Shown piece by piece: positions 16,435 to 26,529 of a stretch of DNA of 64,000 bases. Both the position numbers and the translations under genes were made by a program. Every line of letters begins with the position of its first letter. The first letter of the stretch is position 1. The DNA lies in assembly GCA_018242725.1 (NCBI GenBank), contig JAFEBI010000009.1:1-64000 (forward strand), read 5' to 3'. The notes under the pieces are model-generated. The model was not told where the DNA came from, searched no databases, and saw only the letters and a program-made list of their open reading frames with translations. Source of the stretch: Nitrospira sp. (lineage in GTDB: Bacteria > Nitrospirota > Nitrospiria > Nitrospirales > Nitrospiraceae).

Positions 16435-17067
16435 ATGGGTACATCGACTGAAGCATCGCTTTCGCGAGTCGAGCGACGGAAGGCAAGAACGAACAAACGA
16501 CTCTTGGAAGTCGCGCGGCAACTCTTTTCAGAAAAAGGCATCTATTGGGCGAAAGTGGAAGACATCACGGAATTGGCCGATCTCGGGAAGGGAACTTTCT
16601 ATAAATATTTCGACTCGAAGGAGCAAATTATCTCTGCGTTGGTCGAGGAAGGCCTTAGCGAACTACTGGCAAAGACAGAAGCTGCAGTGCTTGCTGTTTC
16701 AACCGACGGCCGGATCATTCCGAACGTCATCGGCGCGCGGGTCGATTTTTTTCTCGCGTATCCGGATTATCTCCTGTTGTTGCATCAGGTGCGAGGCCTG
16801 ATGCAGCTTCAGGTCGGTGTGGCCGAGGAATTACGAGTAATTTATGCCAAGCATCTAAGCAGAATCGCCAAACTGGTGAAACCGGTCATCGGATCGACAA
16901 GTGCACACGATGTGGCCGTTGCCATCGCCGCATATACGTCAGGCTTGATGACCTATCATCTGCTCTTCGAAGGGATCGAGGGCATCAGGAGGAGACGGAA
17001 TGAACTGGTACTCGCTCTCGATCAGAGCGTACAGGCCTTGCTGAAGGCGGGTAGACCAAGGGCCTAG
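16435..17067 (+). CDS. TetR-family transcriptional regulator
   Basis: This 210-residue regulator has an N-terminal helix-turn-helix (about residues 18-63: RLLEVARQLFSEKGIYWAKVEDI, then LGKGTFYKYFDSKEQI) matching the TetR consensus, and a helical C-terminal ligand/dimer domain. TetR proteins are mostly repressors released by a small ligand. The start ATG lies 14 bases after AAGGAGG, which is longer than usual. The cluster position, after the CBM48 gene and 275 bases ahead of treY, makes control of glucan/trehalose genes plausible. The palindromes at 4872 and 14910 are candidate sites, but no binding can be shown from sequence. Confidence 0.88.
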   Translation: MGTSTEASLSRVERRKARTNKRLLEVARQLFSEKGIYWAKVEDITELADLGKGTFYKYFDSKEQIISALVEEGLSELLAKTEAAVLAVSTDGRIIPNVIGARVDFFLAYPDYLLLLHQVRGLMQLQVGVAEELRVIYAKHLSRIAKLVKPVIGSTSAHDVAVAIAAYTSGLMTYHLLFEGIEGIRRRRNELVLALDQSVQALLKAGRPRA

Positions 17068-17342
17068 GACCGAGCGATGGGGGCGCAGTTACCGACCAGC
17101 GGAGGATTGATGATTGCAGGACGTAACAGATCTTACAGTCCAACGTGGTCATGTTGCAGAGACACTTTTGAAGAAGCGCCATGGGCATTCAATGGAAAAC
17201 ATGTCTGGATGGTTGAAACTACATACACTGAGCCGCCCTCACCGGCTATGAGTCTCTCTCATGTGCGGTGTGTGGACAGGTCTACCGTTGAGCCCCGGTT
17301 TATCGGATCTGGCTTCACCGCGATAGTGAGTTTGCGTGGACT

Positions 17343-20237
17343 ATGACGCCCCGAATACCGATCGCCACATACCGTCTGCAATTGAATCATGCCTTTACGT
17401 TCCAAGACGTGACACGACTCACTCCGTACTTGGGTGAGCTCGGAATTACAGACCTCTATAGTTCGCCCTATTTCAAGGCTGTGCCCGGCAGCCTGCACGG
17501 GTACGACGTCGTTGATCCGACGATACTGAACCCGGAAATCGGAAGCGAAGAGGACTATCGGGCCATGATCGAAACATTGCATCGGCATGGAATGGGGCAT
17601 CTGTTGGATGTGGTGCCGAACCACATGGGCATCGCCTTCCAAATCAACCAATGGTGGCAAGATGTCCTTGAAAACGGACCCAGCTCTTCCTATGCGCCGT
17701 TTTTTGATATCGATTGGGACCCTGTCAAAGCGGAATTGCGAGATAAGGTGTTGTTGCCGATTCTCGGAGGGCACTATGGAGTCGTGCTGGAGAATGGCGA
17801 GCTTCGACTGGTCTATGAAGCGGGAAGATTTGTGATTCAGTACCACGACCATCGCCTTCCGGTCGCGCCCAAACCGTCTTCTCGTATTCTCACGCATCGT
17901 CTGGAGCAACTGATCCAGGTCAGCGGCGCGGGTCATCCCGATGTGCTGGAGTTGCAGAGTATCATCACGGCCTTGAAACACCTGCCGTCTCGTCAGGAGC
18001 GAACTCCGGACTTGGTCGCTGAGCGCTATCGTGAGAAAGAAATTATTCGGCGGCGGCTTGCCGCGCTCGTAGAGAGCTGTCCGAGTGTCCGGTCATTTCT
18101 GGAAGAGAATGTTCGGTTGATCAACGGGACAAAAGACGATCCGCGGAGCTTCGACCTTCTCGATGAGATCCTCAACCGCCAGGCGTACCGCTTGGCCTAC
18201 TGGCAGGTCGCGGCGGAAGAGATCAACTACCGCCGGTTTTTTGACATCAATGAATTGGCTGCCATTCGGATGGAGGATGCATCGGTATTCGAGGAAACTC
18301 ATCGTCTTTTGCTACGCCTGGTGAAAGAAGGGGCAGTGACCGGTCTTCGGATCGACCATGTCGACGGCCTCTATGATCCGGCAGACTATCTGCAGAAGCT
18401 GCAAGGGTGGGCGCGACGCGAATTGCCGGAGGTCGCCGACACGGAAACCCGACCGCTGTACCTCATCGTCGAAAAAATTCTTGGAGTCAACGAAAGGATT
18501 CCCGAGTCTTGGCCGGTTCATGGCAATACAGGGTATGACTTTTTAACCCTTATCAACGGGCTCTTCGTGAATCGCGCGCATGAGCGTTCAATCGACACGG
18601 CGTATGCGCGTTTCGTCGGAAAGGAAGATGCTTTCGAAGAGTTGGCTTATCAGTGCAAGCGATTGATCATGAATGCTTCTATGGCAAGCGAATTGAATGT
18701 ACTGGGTCATCAGTTGAATCGTCTGTCGGAGCGAGACAGACGGTCACGAGACTATACACTCAATAGTCTGACCCATACGATCCGAGAGATCATCGCCTGC
18801 TTTCCAGTCTACCGAAGCTACATCACTCCCACAGCGGAGGAAGTCCAGGGGAGAGACCAGGCTTTTATTTGGCAGGCCGTGGCAAGGGCCAAACGGCGTA
18901 ATCCCGCGCTCAGCGGATTGGTATTCGATTTCGTCCGCGACCTACTTCTGCAACAGGGGAATTCTCGCGAACCGCACGATGCCGAGCGGCTTCGCTTCGT
19001 CATGAAATTTCAGCAAACGACGAGTCCTGTGACTGCAAAAGGCATCGAAGACACGGCCTTCTATCGGTTCAACCGATTGGTGTCGTTGAACGAGGTGGGT
19101 GCCGATCCGCAACAGTTCGGCATGCCCCCGACGTTGGTTCATCAGCAATTGAGAGAACGGCAGGGCCGGTGGCCGGCCACCCTGTCGGCTACCGCGACGC
19201 ACGACACGAAACGGGGCGAGGATGTGCGTGCCAGAATTTCGGTACTGTCGGAAGTGCCGAAGCTCTGGGGCCAGCGGGTGGCACAGTGGAGTCGGATGAA
19301 TGGGAAGTGGAAGGTATCCGGCGAGCAGGGACAGATGCCGACGGCGGATGATGAATACCTTTTCTACCAAACCTTGATTGGCGCTTGGCCACTGATCACG
19401 CGTGATGAGCAGGAGTACGAAGGGTTTTGTACGCGAATCCAGGCGTACATGACCAAAGCGATCAGGGAAGCGAAAGCGCACACGAGTTGGGTCAATCCTG
19501 ATCATGACTATGAAGCGGCTGTGCATCGGTTTGTGGCATCCGTTCTGAACCGATCAGAGGCGAAAGATTTTCTCGCGGATTTCCTCCCGTTCATGCAACG
19601 TATCGCGCACTACGGCATCTACAACTCGCTCGCTCAACTGGTGATCAAAATAACGGCCCCTGGTGTGCCTGATTTTTACCAAGGCACAGAATTCTGGGAC
19701 CTCAACCTTGTCGATCCCGACAATCGCCGTCCGGTGGATTTCGGAGAGCGCCAGACGATCTTAGCTGTCTTGCAACAATCCAGGGACTCGGTCCAGTCTC
19801 GACAAACTCTTTTGAACGACCTGTTACGACATCGGACTGATGGTCGGATCAAACTGTGGCTTATGACGGAGGGATTGCGGTATCGCCGGGCTCATGCGGA
19901 ATTATTTCAGCAGGGTGAGTACGTTCCCCTTCAGGTGTTCGGTTCTAAGAGAGAGCATCTCTTCGCGTACGCTCGTATTTATGGGGATCATGCCGCAGTG
20001 GTGGTTGTTCCGAGGCTGTTGACCGGCGTGATTGCCGATCCTACCGAACTGCCGGTCGGCGAACGTGCATGGGCTGATACGCGCGTGATGATGCCCTCAT
20101 GGAAGGATGGATCTCCATACCAAAACGTCTGGTCGGGGAGCCGTTTGGCAACGGTTCAAGACAATGGTCACCAGACAATTCCTGCCGCCACAATTCTGAA
20201 GGAGTGTCCGGTGGCGCTGATGGAACGGTTGACATGA
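17343..20237 (+). CDS. treY: Maltooligosyl trehalose synthase TreY
   Basis: This 964-residue GH13 (subfamily 26) enzyme isomerises the reducing-end alpha-1,4 bond of maltodextrins to the alpha,alpha-1,1 bond of maltooligosyl trehalose, which TreZ then cleaves. Diagnostic pieces are LHGYDVVDPT, LLDVVPNHMGI, LRIDHVDGLYDP with the nucleophile Asp, LIVEKILG with the acid/base Glu, TATHDTKRGED and GVPDFYQGTEFWDL. The long size comes from the barrel insertions typical of TreY. The 275 bases before it carry no gene. The ribosome binding site is poor, so expression may depend on another feature. Its partner treZ is at 5000. Confidence 0.95.
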   Translation: MTPRIPIATYRLQLNHAFTFQDVTRLTPYLGELGITDLYSSPYFKAVPGSLHGYDVVDPTILNPEIGSEEDYRAMIETLHRHGMGHLLDVVPNHMGIAFQINQWWQDVLENGPSSSYAPFFDIDWDPVKAELRDKVLLPILGGHYGVVLENGELRLVYEAGRFVIQYHDHRLPVAPKPSSRILTHRLEQLIQVSGAGHPDVLELQSIITALKHLPSRQERTPDLVAERYREKEIIRRRLAALVESCPSVRSFLEENVRLINGTKDDPRSFDLLDEILNRQAYRLAYWQVAAEEINYRRFFDINELAAIRMEDASVFEETHRLLLRLVKEGAVTGLRIDHVDGLYDPADYLQKLQGWARRELPEVADTETRPLYLIVEKILGVNERIPESWPVHGNTGYDFLTLINGLFVNRAHERSIDTAYARFVGKEDAFEELAYQCKRLIMNASMASELNVLGHQLNRLSERDRRSRDYTLNSLTHTIREIIACFPVYRSYITPTAEEVQGRDQAFIWQAVARAKRRNPALSGLVFDFVRDLLLQQGNSREPHDAERLRFVMKFQQTTSPVTAKGIEDTAFYRFNRLVSLNEVGADPQQFGMPPTLVHQQLRERQGRWPATLSATATHDTKRGEDVRARISVLSEVPKLWGQRVAQWSRMNGKWKVSGEQGQMPTADDEYLFYQTLIGAWPLITRDEQEYEGFCTRIQAYMTKAIREAKAHTSWVNPDHDYEAAVHRFVASVLNRSEAKDFLADFLPFMQRIAHYGIYNSLAQLVIKITAPGVPDFYQGTEFWDLNLVDPDNRRPVDFGERQTILAVLQQSRDSVQSRQTLLNDLLRHRTDGRIKLWLMTEGLRYRRAHAELFQQGEYVPLQVFGSKREHLFAYARIYGDHAAVVVVPRLLTGVIADPTELPVGERAWADTRVMMPSWKDGSPYQNVWSGSRLATVQDNGHQTIPAATILKECPVALMERLT

Positions 20238-20512
20238 TCGGCCTGATGTCGGTACGAGAACAAGCTCGGCAAGCCACAAAGGAGATTCATAATCGGTGCG
20301 GTTGGTATGGCTGGACAGCCAAGTCTGCATGCCTCTTACCTGAGGGCGCTCGGTCACATTCTTTCGGCCGCAAGACGGGAGTATCCCGAAGGTTGTTGGT
20401 CTTGGTCGGATTCATGATGGGTCCCGCGGTTGGCATTGCGCGCCGTACGCTGGATATGGCGAGAAATCTATGTCGTCCACCAATGGAGCCACTTCAATGG
20501 AGGTAAGCACAC

Positions 20513-22513
20513 GTGAGGCACACGGCGGAATCCAAACCTGAAACGTGGTCGCCGATCATTATTGAAACGGTGCAACCCGAGATCGACGGCGGGCGGTACC
20601 CCATTAAGCGTGAAGTCGGAGATCGGTTGGAGGTATCGGCCGACATTTTCAAAGAAGGGCACGATGTCCTGACGGCCGTGCTTCGGTATCGGACCATCAA
20701 AGAAACGATCTGGCACGAGGCGGCCATGTCACTCGTCAATAACGATCGTTGGTCAGGCTTCTTCGATCTCCAGGAGAACACGCGTTATCTCTACACCATC
20801 GGGGCCTTCACGGACACCTTCGCATCTTGGCGACAGGAGGTGACGAAAAAATCCCAGGCAAGTGAGCGTATCGAGAGCGAACTCCTTGAAGGACGAGCGT
20901 TGGTCGAACGGGCGGCGAAACGCGCGGTCGAGCCGGATAGAAGACTGCTGCAGGAATTCCTGGCGCAATGGCGCCCCTCGGCTGGGCAAGAGACGCAACT
21001 CAGCGTGGCGCTTCATGCGGAACTTGCGAAGCTCGTCGAGCGTTACCAGGAGCGCACGGCTTGGACTCTCTATGATCGAGAGCTGGAACTGGTGGTCGAT
21101 CGTGTCCGTGCCCGATACGGAGCCTGGTACGAAATATTTCCTCGTTCTCAGGGGACGAATCCCGGACGAGGCGCGACATTCCAAGAGTGTGAGCAGCGAT
21201 TGCCGGCGATCAAGGCGATGGGGTTCGATGTGCTGTATCTGACCCCGATCCATCCGATCGGCCGTACGAACCGCAAAGGAAAGAACAACGCCCTCGCGTC
21301 GACTCCGACCGATCTGGGCAGCCCCTATGCGATCGGGAACGAACAAGGAGGTCACGATGCCGTGGAGCCGAGTTTGGGCACGATCGAAGACTTTGATCGA
21401 TTTGAAAGAGCTGTCCGTGCTGAAGGAATGGAGCTTGCGCTCGACTTTGCTATCAACTGCTCACCGGACCATCCCTATGTAAAAGAGCATCCGGAGTGGT
21501 TTGTGCATCGCCCGGACGGCACGATCAAGTATGCGGAGAATCCTCCCAAAAAGTACCAGGATATCTACAACGTCGATTTTTACTGTGAGGACTGGCACGG
21601 ACTCTGGAACGAGATGAAACGTGTGATTCTGTTCTGGGCCGATCATGGGGTGAAGATCTTTCGTGTCGACAATCCGCACACAAAGCCGGTGGCCTTTTGG
21701 GAATGGCTGATCACCGAGGTGCAGGATCGTCATCCGGACGTCCTATTCCTATCCGAAGCCTTCACCCGACCCAAAATGATGAAGGTGTTGGCCAAGGCGG
21801 GGTTTACCCAATCATACACTTACTTCACGTGGCGTAATTTCAAACAGGAACTTACGGACTATATGCGTGAATTATCGCGCGGCAAGGTGAAGGAGTATTT
21901 TCGGCCAAATTTCTTTACGAATACACCGGACATTCTTCCGGAGATCCTGCAGCATGGTGGCAGGCCTGCCTTCCAGTTCAGGCTGGTCCTCGCAGCAACG
22001 TTGTCCCCTTCATACGGTATCTATAGCGGCTATGAGCTGTGTGAAAACCGGGCGCTGCCTGGGAAAGAAGAGTATCTCGACTCGGAGAAGTATGAGTTCA
22101 AGGTTTGGGACTGGGATCGTCCCGGCAATCTCATCGATTATGTCACGACGATCAATCGCATTCGGCGCGAGAATCCGGCCCTTCATGAGTTGGAAAATAT
22201 CGAGTTTTACGAGACCAACAACGAACATGTCCTCTTCTATGGGAAGCGTACGCTGGACTGTCGCAATATTATCGTCGTCGCGGTCAATCTCAACCCTTTT
22301 CAAACCCAGGAAGCGCGGCTGCAGATCCCGATCGACTCGTTCGGCATCAAACCGGACGAAATGTATCAATTGCACAATTTGATCACGAATCAGCGTGATC
22401 TGGTGAAGGGCGGCGTCTATTCGCTTCGATTAGACCCGCAGGTCGAACCCGCTGCGATTTATGCCGTGCGACGATGGATTCATCGTGAGCAGGAGTTCGA
22501 TTACTTTTTCTGA
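20513..22513 (+). CDS. glgE: Alpha-1,4-glucan:maltose-1-phosphate maltosyltransferase GlgE
   Basis: This 666-residue GH13 (subfamily 3) enzyme adds maltosyl units from alpha-maltose-1-phosphate to the ends of alpha-1,4-glucan. It has the N-terminal beta domain with the helical insert (residues 1-190), the barrel start FDVLYLTPIHPIGRTNRKGKNN cut to FDVLYLTPIHPIG and RKGKNN, DFAINCSPDHPY, the nucleophile in FRVDNPHTKP, the Glu in LFLSEAFTRP, and YTYFTWRNFK, all typical of GlgE rather than amylase. It starts with GTG behind GGAGGT. Maltokinase follows directly (11 bases), then treS: the complete TreS-Mak-GlgE route from trehalose to glucan. In the 275 bases upstream nothing was recognised. Confidence 0.95.
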   Translation: MRHTAESKPETWSPIIIETVQPEIDGGRYPIKREVGDRLEVSADIFKEGHDVLTAVLRYRTIKETIWHEAAMSLVNNDRWSGFFDLQENTRYLYTIGAFTDTFASWRQEVTKKSQASERIESELLEGRALVERAAKRAVEPDRRLLQEFLAQWRPSAGQETQLSVALHAELAKLVERYQERTAWTLYDRELELVVDRVRARYGAWYEIFPRSQGTNPGRGATFQECEQRLPAIKAMGFDVLYLTPIHPIGRTNRKGKNNALASTPTDLGSPYAIGNEQGGHDAVEPSLGTIEDFDRFERAVRAEGMELALDFAINCSPDHPYVKEHPEWFVHRPDGTIKYAENPPKKYQDIYNVDFYCEDWHGLWNEMKRVILFWADHGVKIFRVDNPHTKPVAFWEWLITEVQDRHPDVLFLSEAFTRPKMMKVLAKAGFTQSYTYFTWRNFKQELTDYMRELSRGKVKEYFRPNFFTNTPDILPEILQHGGRPAFQFRLVLAATLSPSYGIYSGYELCENRALPGKEEYLDSEKYEFKVWDWDRPGNLIDYVTTINRIRRENPALHELENIEFYETNNEHVLFYGKRTLDCRNIIVVAVNLNPFQTQEARLQIPIDSFGIKPDEMYQLHNLITNQRDLVKGGVYSLRLDPQVEPAAIYAVRRWIHREQEFDYFF

Positions 22514-22523
22514 GGATTGGCGA

Positions 22524-24128
22524 ATGGCACAAGCAGCCCCATCTCCATGGGCCGACCAAGTTCGTGTCGCTCTTGAGGCACAGGGGCGGCGTCCGGTCAT
22601 TGAATACCTTCAGCGGCAGCGATGGTTTCGCGGCAAAGGCAAACCAGTCGCCGACGTACGTTTGATCGATGCGTTTGAGTTGTCGCCTGGACCTGCTCCG
22701 CAAGTGCTGGTCGTTCTGCTTGTGGAATATCGAGGCGGAGTTCAGGAACGCTATCTGGCACTGTTTTCCATCAGACCAAGAGTGGAGGGTGACGAAGCCG
22801 TCGCGGTTGCCGCCCTATCGGCTTCCTCCACCCAGCAATGGGTCTGTGATGCCACGAAGGAAGAGGATGCCTGGAGAGCATTGTACGGAGCCGTCGGAGA
22901 GGGAAAGGAGATCATTGGGCAATCAGGTTGCCTGACGGGGAGAGTCATATCAGGAAAACAGCAGGAATTGACGACATCGGTCGATCAGGTCAAAGCTCTT
23001 TCGGTCGAACAGAGCAATACCTCGGTGTTGCTCGATCGAGAGGCCGTTATGAAACTCATCCGTAAGGTAGAGATAGGCATCAACCCGGAAAGCGAGGTTT
23101 TGGAATTTCTTGCGACTCAGACCACCTGTCGGAACGTGCCGTCGCTGCTTGGGGTCATGACATTCCACGAGAACGAATTCGAAGAAACGGATGGTGAGGG
23201 AACGATCTTATTGATCCAAGGATTCGTTCCAAACAAGGGGGATGGCTGGAGTTATACGCTCACGAGGCTTGAAGAATTCTTGGGGAACGCCAGGGGAACC
23301 GCACCGGAGCTTGTCGGCCATCCATCGCAGGCAGTAAGTAGGCTATCCGGCACCTTTCTTGACGAGATCCGTCATCTGGGACTGCTTACCGGTAAGCTGC
23401 ATCTGGCCTTGGCCTCGAAAACGGAACCGGAGGCGTTTCGCCCGGAACCGATCACGGTCTATGACGTCGAACAATGGCAGGGGAAGATGACGCAGTTTTT
23501 GGTCGATGTCTGTCGTGACTTGCGGAGTGTACCGGTGGAGCAACAAATAATGGTCGGACTGTCTCTCGAAGAAGTGGACTGGTTGGAAACAATCTGCCGG
23601 AATCGATTCGGCAATCTGGGCCTCTTGTCGAAGGGACGATCGGCAAAGATCCGCCATCACGGCGATTATCATCTCGGCCAGGTTCTAAAAACAGAGGATG
23701 GGTTCGTTGTGATTGATTTCGAGGGAGAACCGGCTAGACCGTTGGAAGAACGCCGCGTGAAGGTCTGTCCTCTCAAAGATGTCGCGGGGATGTTGCGATC
23801 GTTTGATTACGCGGTGAAAGTGACATTGAAGAAGCATCCGTCGATATCTGATCGGGATGTCGCCATCATGGCGGAGTGGGAAGTCGAGGCTCGGAAGGCG
23901 TTTCTCGACGGCTATCGGTCGTCGATAAACTCCGGTGAGACTTCGTTCTTGCCGGATTCATGGGAGGATATGTGTCGAGTGGTCCAGGTCTATGAACTCG
24001 ACAAGGCTCTCTATGAATTGCGCTACGAGATGCACAATCGTCCGGATTGGCTTTCAATACCATTAGAGGGCATTCGCGCCATTCTCCGGCGAGAGAGTTC
24101 GTTGGGCGATGGGGCTGTGGCGGGATAA
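22524..24128 (+). CDS. mak: Maltokinase (Mak/Pep2)
   Basis: This 534-residue kinase phosphorylates maltose with ATP to maltose-1-phosphate, the donor for GlgE. The N-terminal cap is typical (YLQRQRWFRGKGKPV). The kinase core shows TSVLLDREAVMKLIRKVE with the ATP-binding Lys, LIQGFVPN in the hinge, the catalytic loop HHGDYHLGQVL and the metal-binding IDFEGEP. The open frame reaches back into glgE, but the ATG at 22524, with GAGG before it, gives the expected N-terminus. It is not fused to TreS, unlike in many bacteria. A DUF5752 gene lies between it and treS. Confidence 0.93.
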   Translation: MAQAAPSPWADQVRVALEAQGRRPVIEYLQRQRWFRGKGKPVADVRLIDAFELSPGPAPQVLVVLLVEYRGGVQERYLALFSIRPRVEGDEAVAVAALSASSTQQWVCDATKEEDAWRALYGAVGEGKEIIGQSGCLTGRVISGKQQELTTSVDQVKALSVEQSNTSVLLDREAVMKLIRKVEIGINPESEVLEFLATQTTCRNVPSLLGVMTFHENEFEETDGEGTILLIQGFVPNKGDGWSYTLTRLEEFLGNARGTAPELVGHPSQAVSRLSGTFLDEIRHLGLLTGKLHLALASKTEPEAFRPEPITVYDVEQWQGKMTQFLVDVCRDLRSVPVEQQIMVGLSLEEVDWLETICRNRFGNLGLLSKGRSAKIRHHGDYHLGQVLKTEDGFVVIDFEGEPARPLEERRVKVCPLKDVAGMLRSFDYAVKVTLKKHPSISDRDVAIMAEWEVEARKAFLDGYRSSINSGETSFLPDSWEDMCRVVQVYELDKALYELRYEMHNRPDWLSIPLEGIRAILRRESSLGDGAVAG

Positions 24129-24146
24129 CGAGCGGTGAGGGATTCG

Positions 24147-24815
24147 ATGGCGGACCATGGCACGACGTTTCGGTTCATCGGCTGCAGCGAGATTCAAGAG
24201 ATTCTTGGAAAGCAGGCTGAGGACGAACGGGCATTGGCGGAATTGCTCGAAGAAGTTCCGCTGGACTCGGTGTATTTCCATACGCACAGTTATTTTCTTC
24301 GGCAGCGGTTTATCGAACGGACCTATCCCAACGATTTTGCCGAATGGGTCGGGGAACAGGTACGGGACCACGTGCTGGCCGAACGATTGTCCGTGGTGGA
24401 TCCGTTCGGCTTCCCTAGTCTGGACTCATTACGGGAGGAGATCATCTCGATCATCGACGACCATCTTTCCGGCATGGTGTCGGTACCACGCGTGGGATTC
24501 GGGACGCCGTTCTACTTTAACCGGTCGCGCATTTTGGAGGTGCCGACCGGCCTGGAAGCGCGAACACTGCGTGAGTTTCGAGATACGATTTCCACCGTTG
24601 ACGTCAGCGCCATCTACTATCACGTGTTCGAAGCGCATCTGCGGTTGCAGCGGGAAGAGAACGACTTTTCCGCCTGGATCAGGAGTGCTCTCAGATTGTC
24701 GGATCTGGCCGATCAGATCCGAGCGTTGAATCCGTACCTCGGGAGTCTGGAGCGTCTACGGTCCAGTCTCCTGGCCATGTGCGATGACCATCTTGTGAAG
24801 TCAGGACACAGGTAA
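24147..24815 (+). CDS. DUF5752-family protein
   Basis: This 222-residue, soluble, mainly helical protein reads as two similar halves. Each half has a segment of the kind SVYFHTHSYFLRQRF or AIYYHVFEAHLRLQ, followed by DFAEWV or DFSAWI and then RL-LADQIR-like helices; the repeat suggests an internal duplication. No catalytic motif is recognised. The ATG at 24147 has GAGG six bases upstream; a GTG 12 bases earlier is possible. Its place between maltokinase and treS, 18 and 9 bases from each, implies a role in the trehalose-to-maltose-1-phosphate step, perhaps as a regulator or scaffold. Confidence 0.75.
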   Translation: MADHGTTFRFIGCSEIQEILGKQAEDERALAELLEEVPLDSVYFHTHSYFLRQRFIERTYPNDFAEWVGEQVRDHVLAERLSVVDPFGFPSLDSLREEIISIIDDHLSGMVSVPRVGFGTPFYFNRSRILEVPTGLEARTLREFRDTISTVDVSAIYYHVFEAHLRLQREENDFSAWIRSALRLSDLADQIRALNPYLGSLERLRSSLLAMCDDHLVKSGHR

Positions 24816-24824
24816 GGAGCAGAT

Positions 24825-26504
24825 ATGTTGAGTACGGACCCGTTGTGGTACAAAGACGCCGTCTTTTACGAGATTCATGTCAAGGCGTTCGCCGATGGGA
24901 ACGGTGACGGGATCGGTGACTTTCAGGGACTGATCGGCAAGCTGGATTATCTTCAGTGGTTGGGTGTGGACTGTATCTGGCTGTTGCCGTTCTATCCCTC
25001 GCCGTTGAAGGACGACGGCTATGATGTGGCCGATTTCCTCCAGGTGGCTGAACAGTACGGCACGATGGACGAGGTGCGGCATTTTCTGGACGAAGCGCAC
25101 CGACGCGGGATCCGTGTCATCGTCGATCTGGTCCTGAACCACACATCCGATCAACATACCTGGTTCCAGCAAGCTCGCTCCTCGCCTCAATCACCGAAGC
25201 GTGGATTCTATGTCTGGAGCAACAATGACCGCACATACGGGAAGGCCCGCATCATCTTCATCGATACGGAAAAGTCCAACTGGACCTGGGATCCGGAGGC
25301 CAAGGCTTTCTACTGGCATCGCTTTTTCAGCCATCAACCTGACTTGAATTACGACAACCCTGAAGTCCGGCAAGCGATGCTTGAGACGATGGCGTTCTGG
25401 TTGGATCAGGGACTGGATGGCTTCCGGTGCGATGCCGTTCCGTACCTCTTCGAGCGCGAGGGCACGATCTGCGAAAACTTGCCCGAGACGCATACCTATT
25501 TAAAGGAGGTTCGACGAAAGATCGACGTGGCCTATCAGGGGCGCATCCTCTTGGCCGAGGCTAATCAGTGGCCGACGGACGTACGACCCTACTTTGGCGA
25601 CGGCGACGAGTTCCACATGGCCTTTCATTTTCCCTTGATGCCCCGCTTGTATATGGGGGTACAGAGCGGAAACCGTGATCCCATTATCGACATGTTCACC
25701 CATACACCGGAGATTCCACCGAACTGCCAATGGTGCCTGTTCCTTCGGAACCACGATGAGCTCACACTCGAAATGTGCTCGGGTGAAGAACGGGATTATA
25801 TGTATTACACCTACGCGCGCGATCCGAAGATGCGGCGTAACATCGGGATTGCCAGACGACTCGCGCCGTTGTTGGAGAACGACCGCCGCAAGATCGAGTT
25901 GCTGAACAGCCTGGTCTTTACGCTGCCGGGCAGCCCGATCATCTATTACGGCGATGAGATCGGGATGGGGGACAATGTGCAACTGAAAGACCGGGACGGG
26001 GTGCGCACACCGATGCAATGGACGATGGATCGGAACGGGGGATTTTCGAATTGCGATCCGGCCCGGCTCTACCTGCCTGTCGTGGCCGATCCGATCTACG
26101 GCTATCAGTCGGTGAATGTCGAGTCTCAAAAAGCCATGCCGCATACGCTTCTCCAGTGGATGAAGCAGATGATCAAGGTCCGCAAGCAGCATCCGGCATT
26201 CGGACGCGGAACGATCACGTTTCTCCGACCGGCTAACGGGCGAGTCCTGGTCTACGTGCGAAGGCACGAAGACACGACGCTGTTGCTCGTCCATAACCTG
26301 GCCGGCTCCGCGCAACCCGTGGAGTTGGACTTGAAGGAATTCGCAGGCTCAACGCCGGTCGAGTTGTTGGGCGAGGCACGCTTTCCCCGAGTGACCGAGC
26401 GACCGTACGTGCTGACTTTGGCGGCCTACGGATACTACTGGCTCAATCTGGTGCCGGAGCATCCGAGAGGCGAGTTCTACGGCATTGAGCAGACGGCGTT
26501 ATAA
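24825..26504 (+). CDS. treS: Trehalose synthase TreS (maltose/trehalose isomerase)
   Basis: This 559-residue GH13 (subfamily 16) enzyme reversibly converts trehalose and maltose. The start YKDAVFYEIHVKAFADGNGD, DVADFLQV, DLVLNHTSDQH, the nucleophile in DGFRCDAVPYLFEREGT, the Glu in LLAEANQWP, and FLRNHDELTLEM are as in TreS. GMGDNVQLKDRDGVRTPMQW is especially characteristic. There is no fused maltokinase; that is a separate gene two positions upstream. TAAGGAG lies before the ATG. With Mak and GlgE it feeds glucan synthesis; run backwards it makes trehalose from maltose. Confidence 0.95.
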   Translation: MLSTDPLWYKDAVFYEIHVKAFADGNGDGIGDFQGLIGKLDYLQWLGVDCIWLLPFYPSPLKDDGYDVADFLQVAEQYGTMDEVRHFLDEAHRRGIRVIVDLVLNHTSDQHTWFQQARSSPQSPKRGFYVWSNNDRTYGKARIIFIDTEKSNWTWDPEAKAFYWHRFFSHQPDLNYDNPEVRQAMLETMAFWLDQGLDGFRCDAVPYLFEREGTICENLPETHTYLKEVRRKIDVAYQGRILLAEANQWPTDVRPYFGDGDEFHMAFHFPLMPRLYMGVQSGNRDPIIDMFTHTPEIPPNCQWCLFLRNHDELTLEMCSGEERDYMYYTYARDPKMRRNIGIARRLAPLLENDRRKIELLNSLVFTLPGSPIIYYGDEIGMGDNVQLKDRDGVRTPMQWTMDRNGGFSNCDPARLYLPVVADPIYGYQSVNVESQKAMPHTLLQWMKQMIKVRKQHPAFGRGTITFLRPANGRVLVYVRRHEDTTLLLVHNLAGSAQPVELDLKEFAGSTPVELLGEARFPRVTERPYVLTLAAYGYYWLNLVPEHPRGEFYGIEQTAL

Positions 26505-26529
26505 TCCCATACTCTTTGACGGTGAGATC

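Noticed and set aside
20099..20506. Open frame of 135 codons between treY and glgE
   Set aside because: It starts inside treY in another frame, lacks a ribosome binding site and shows no domain.
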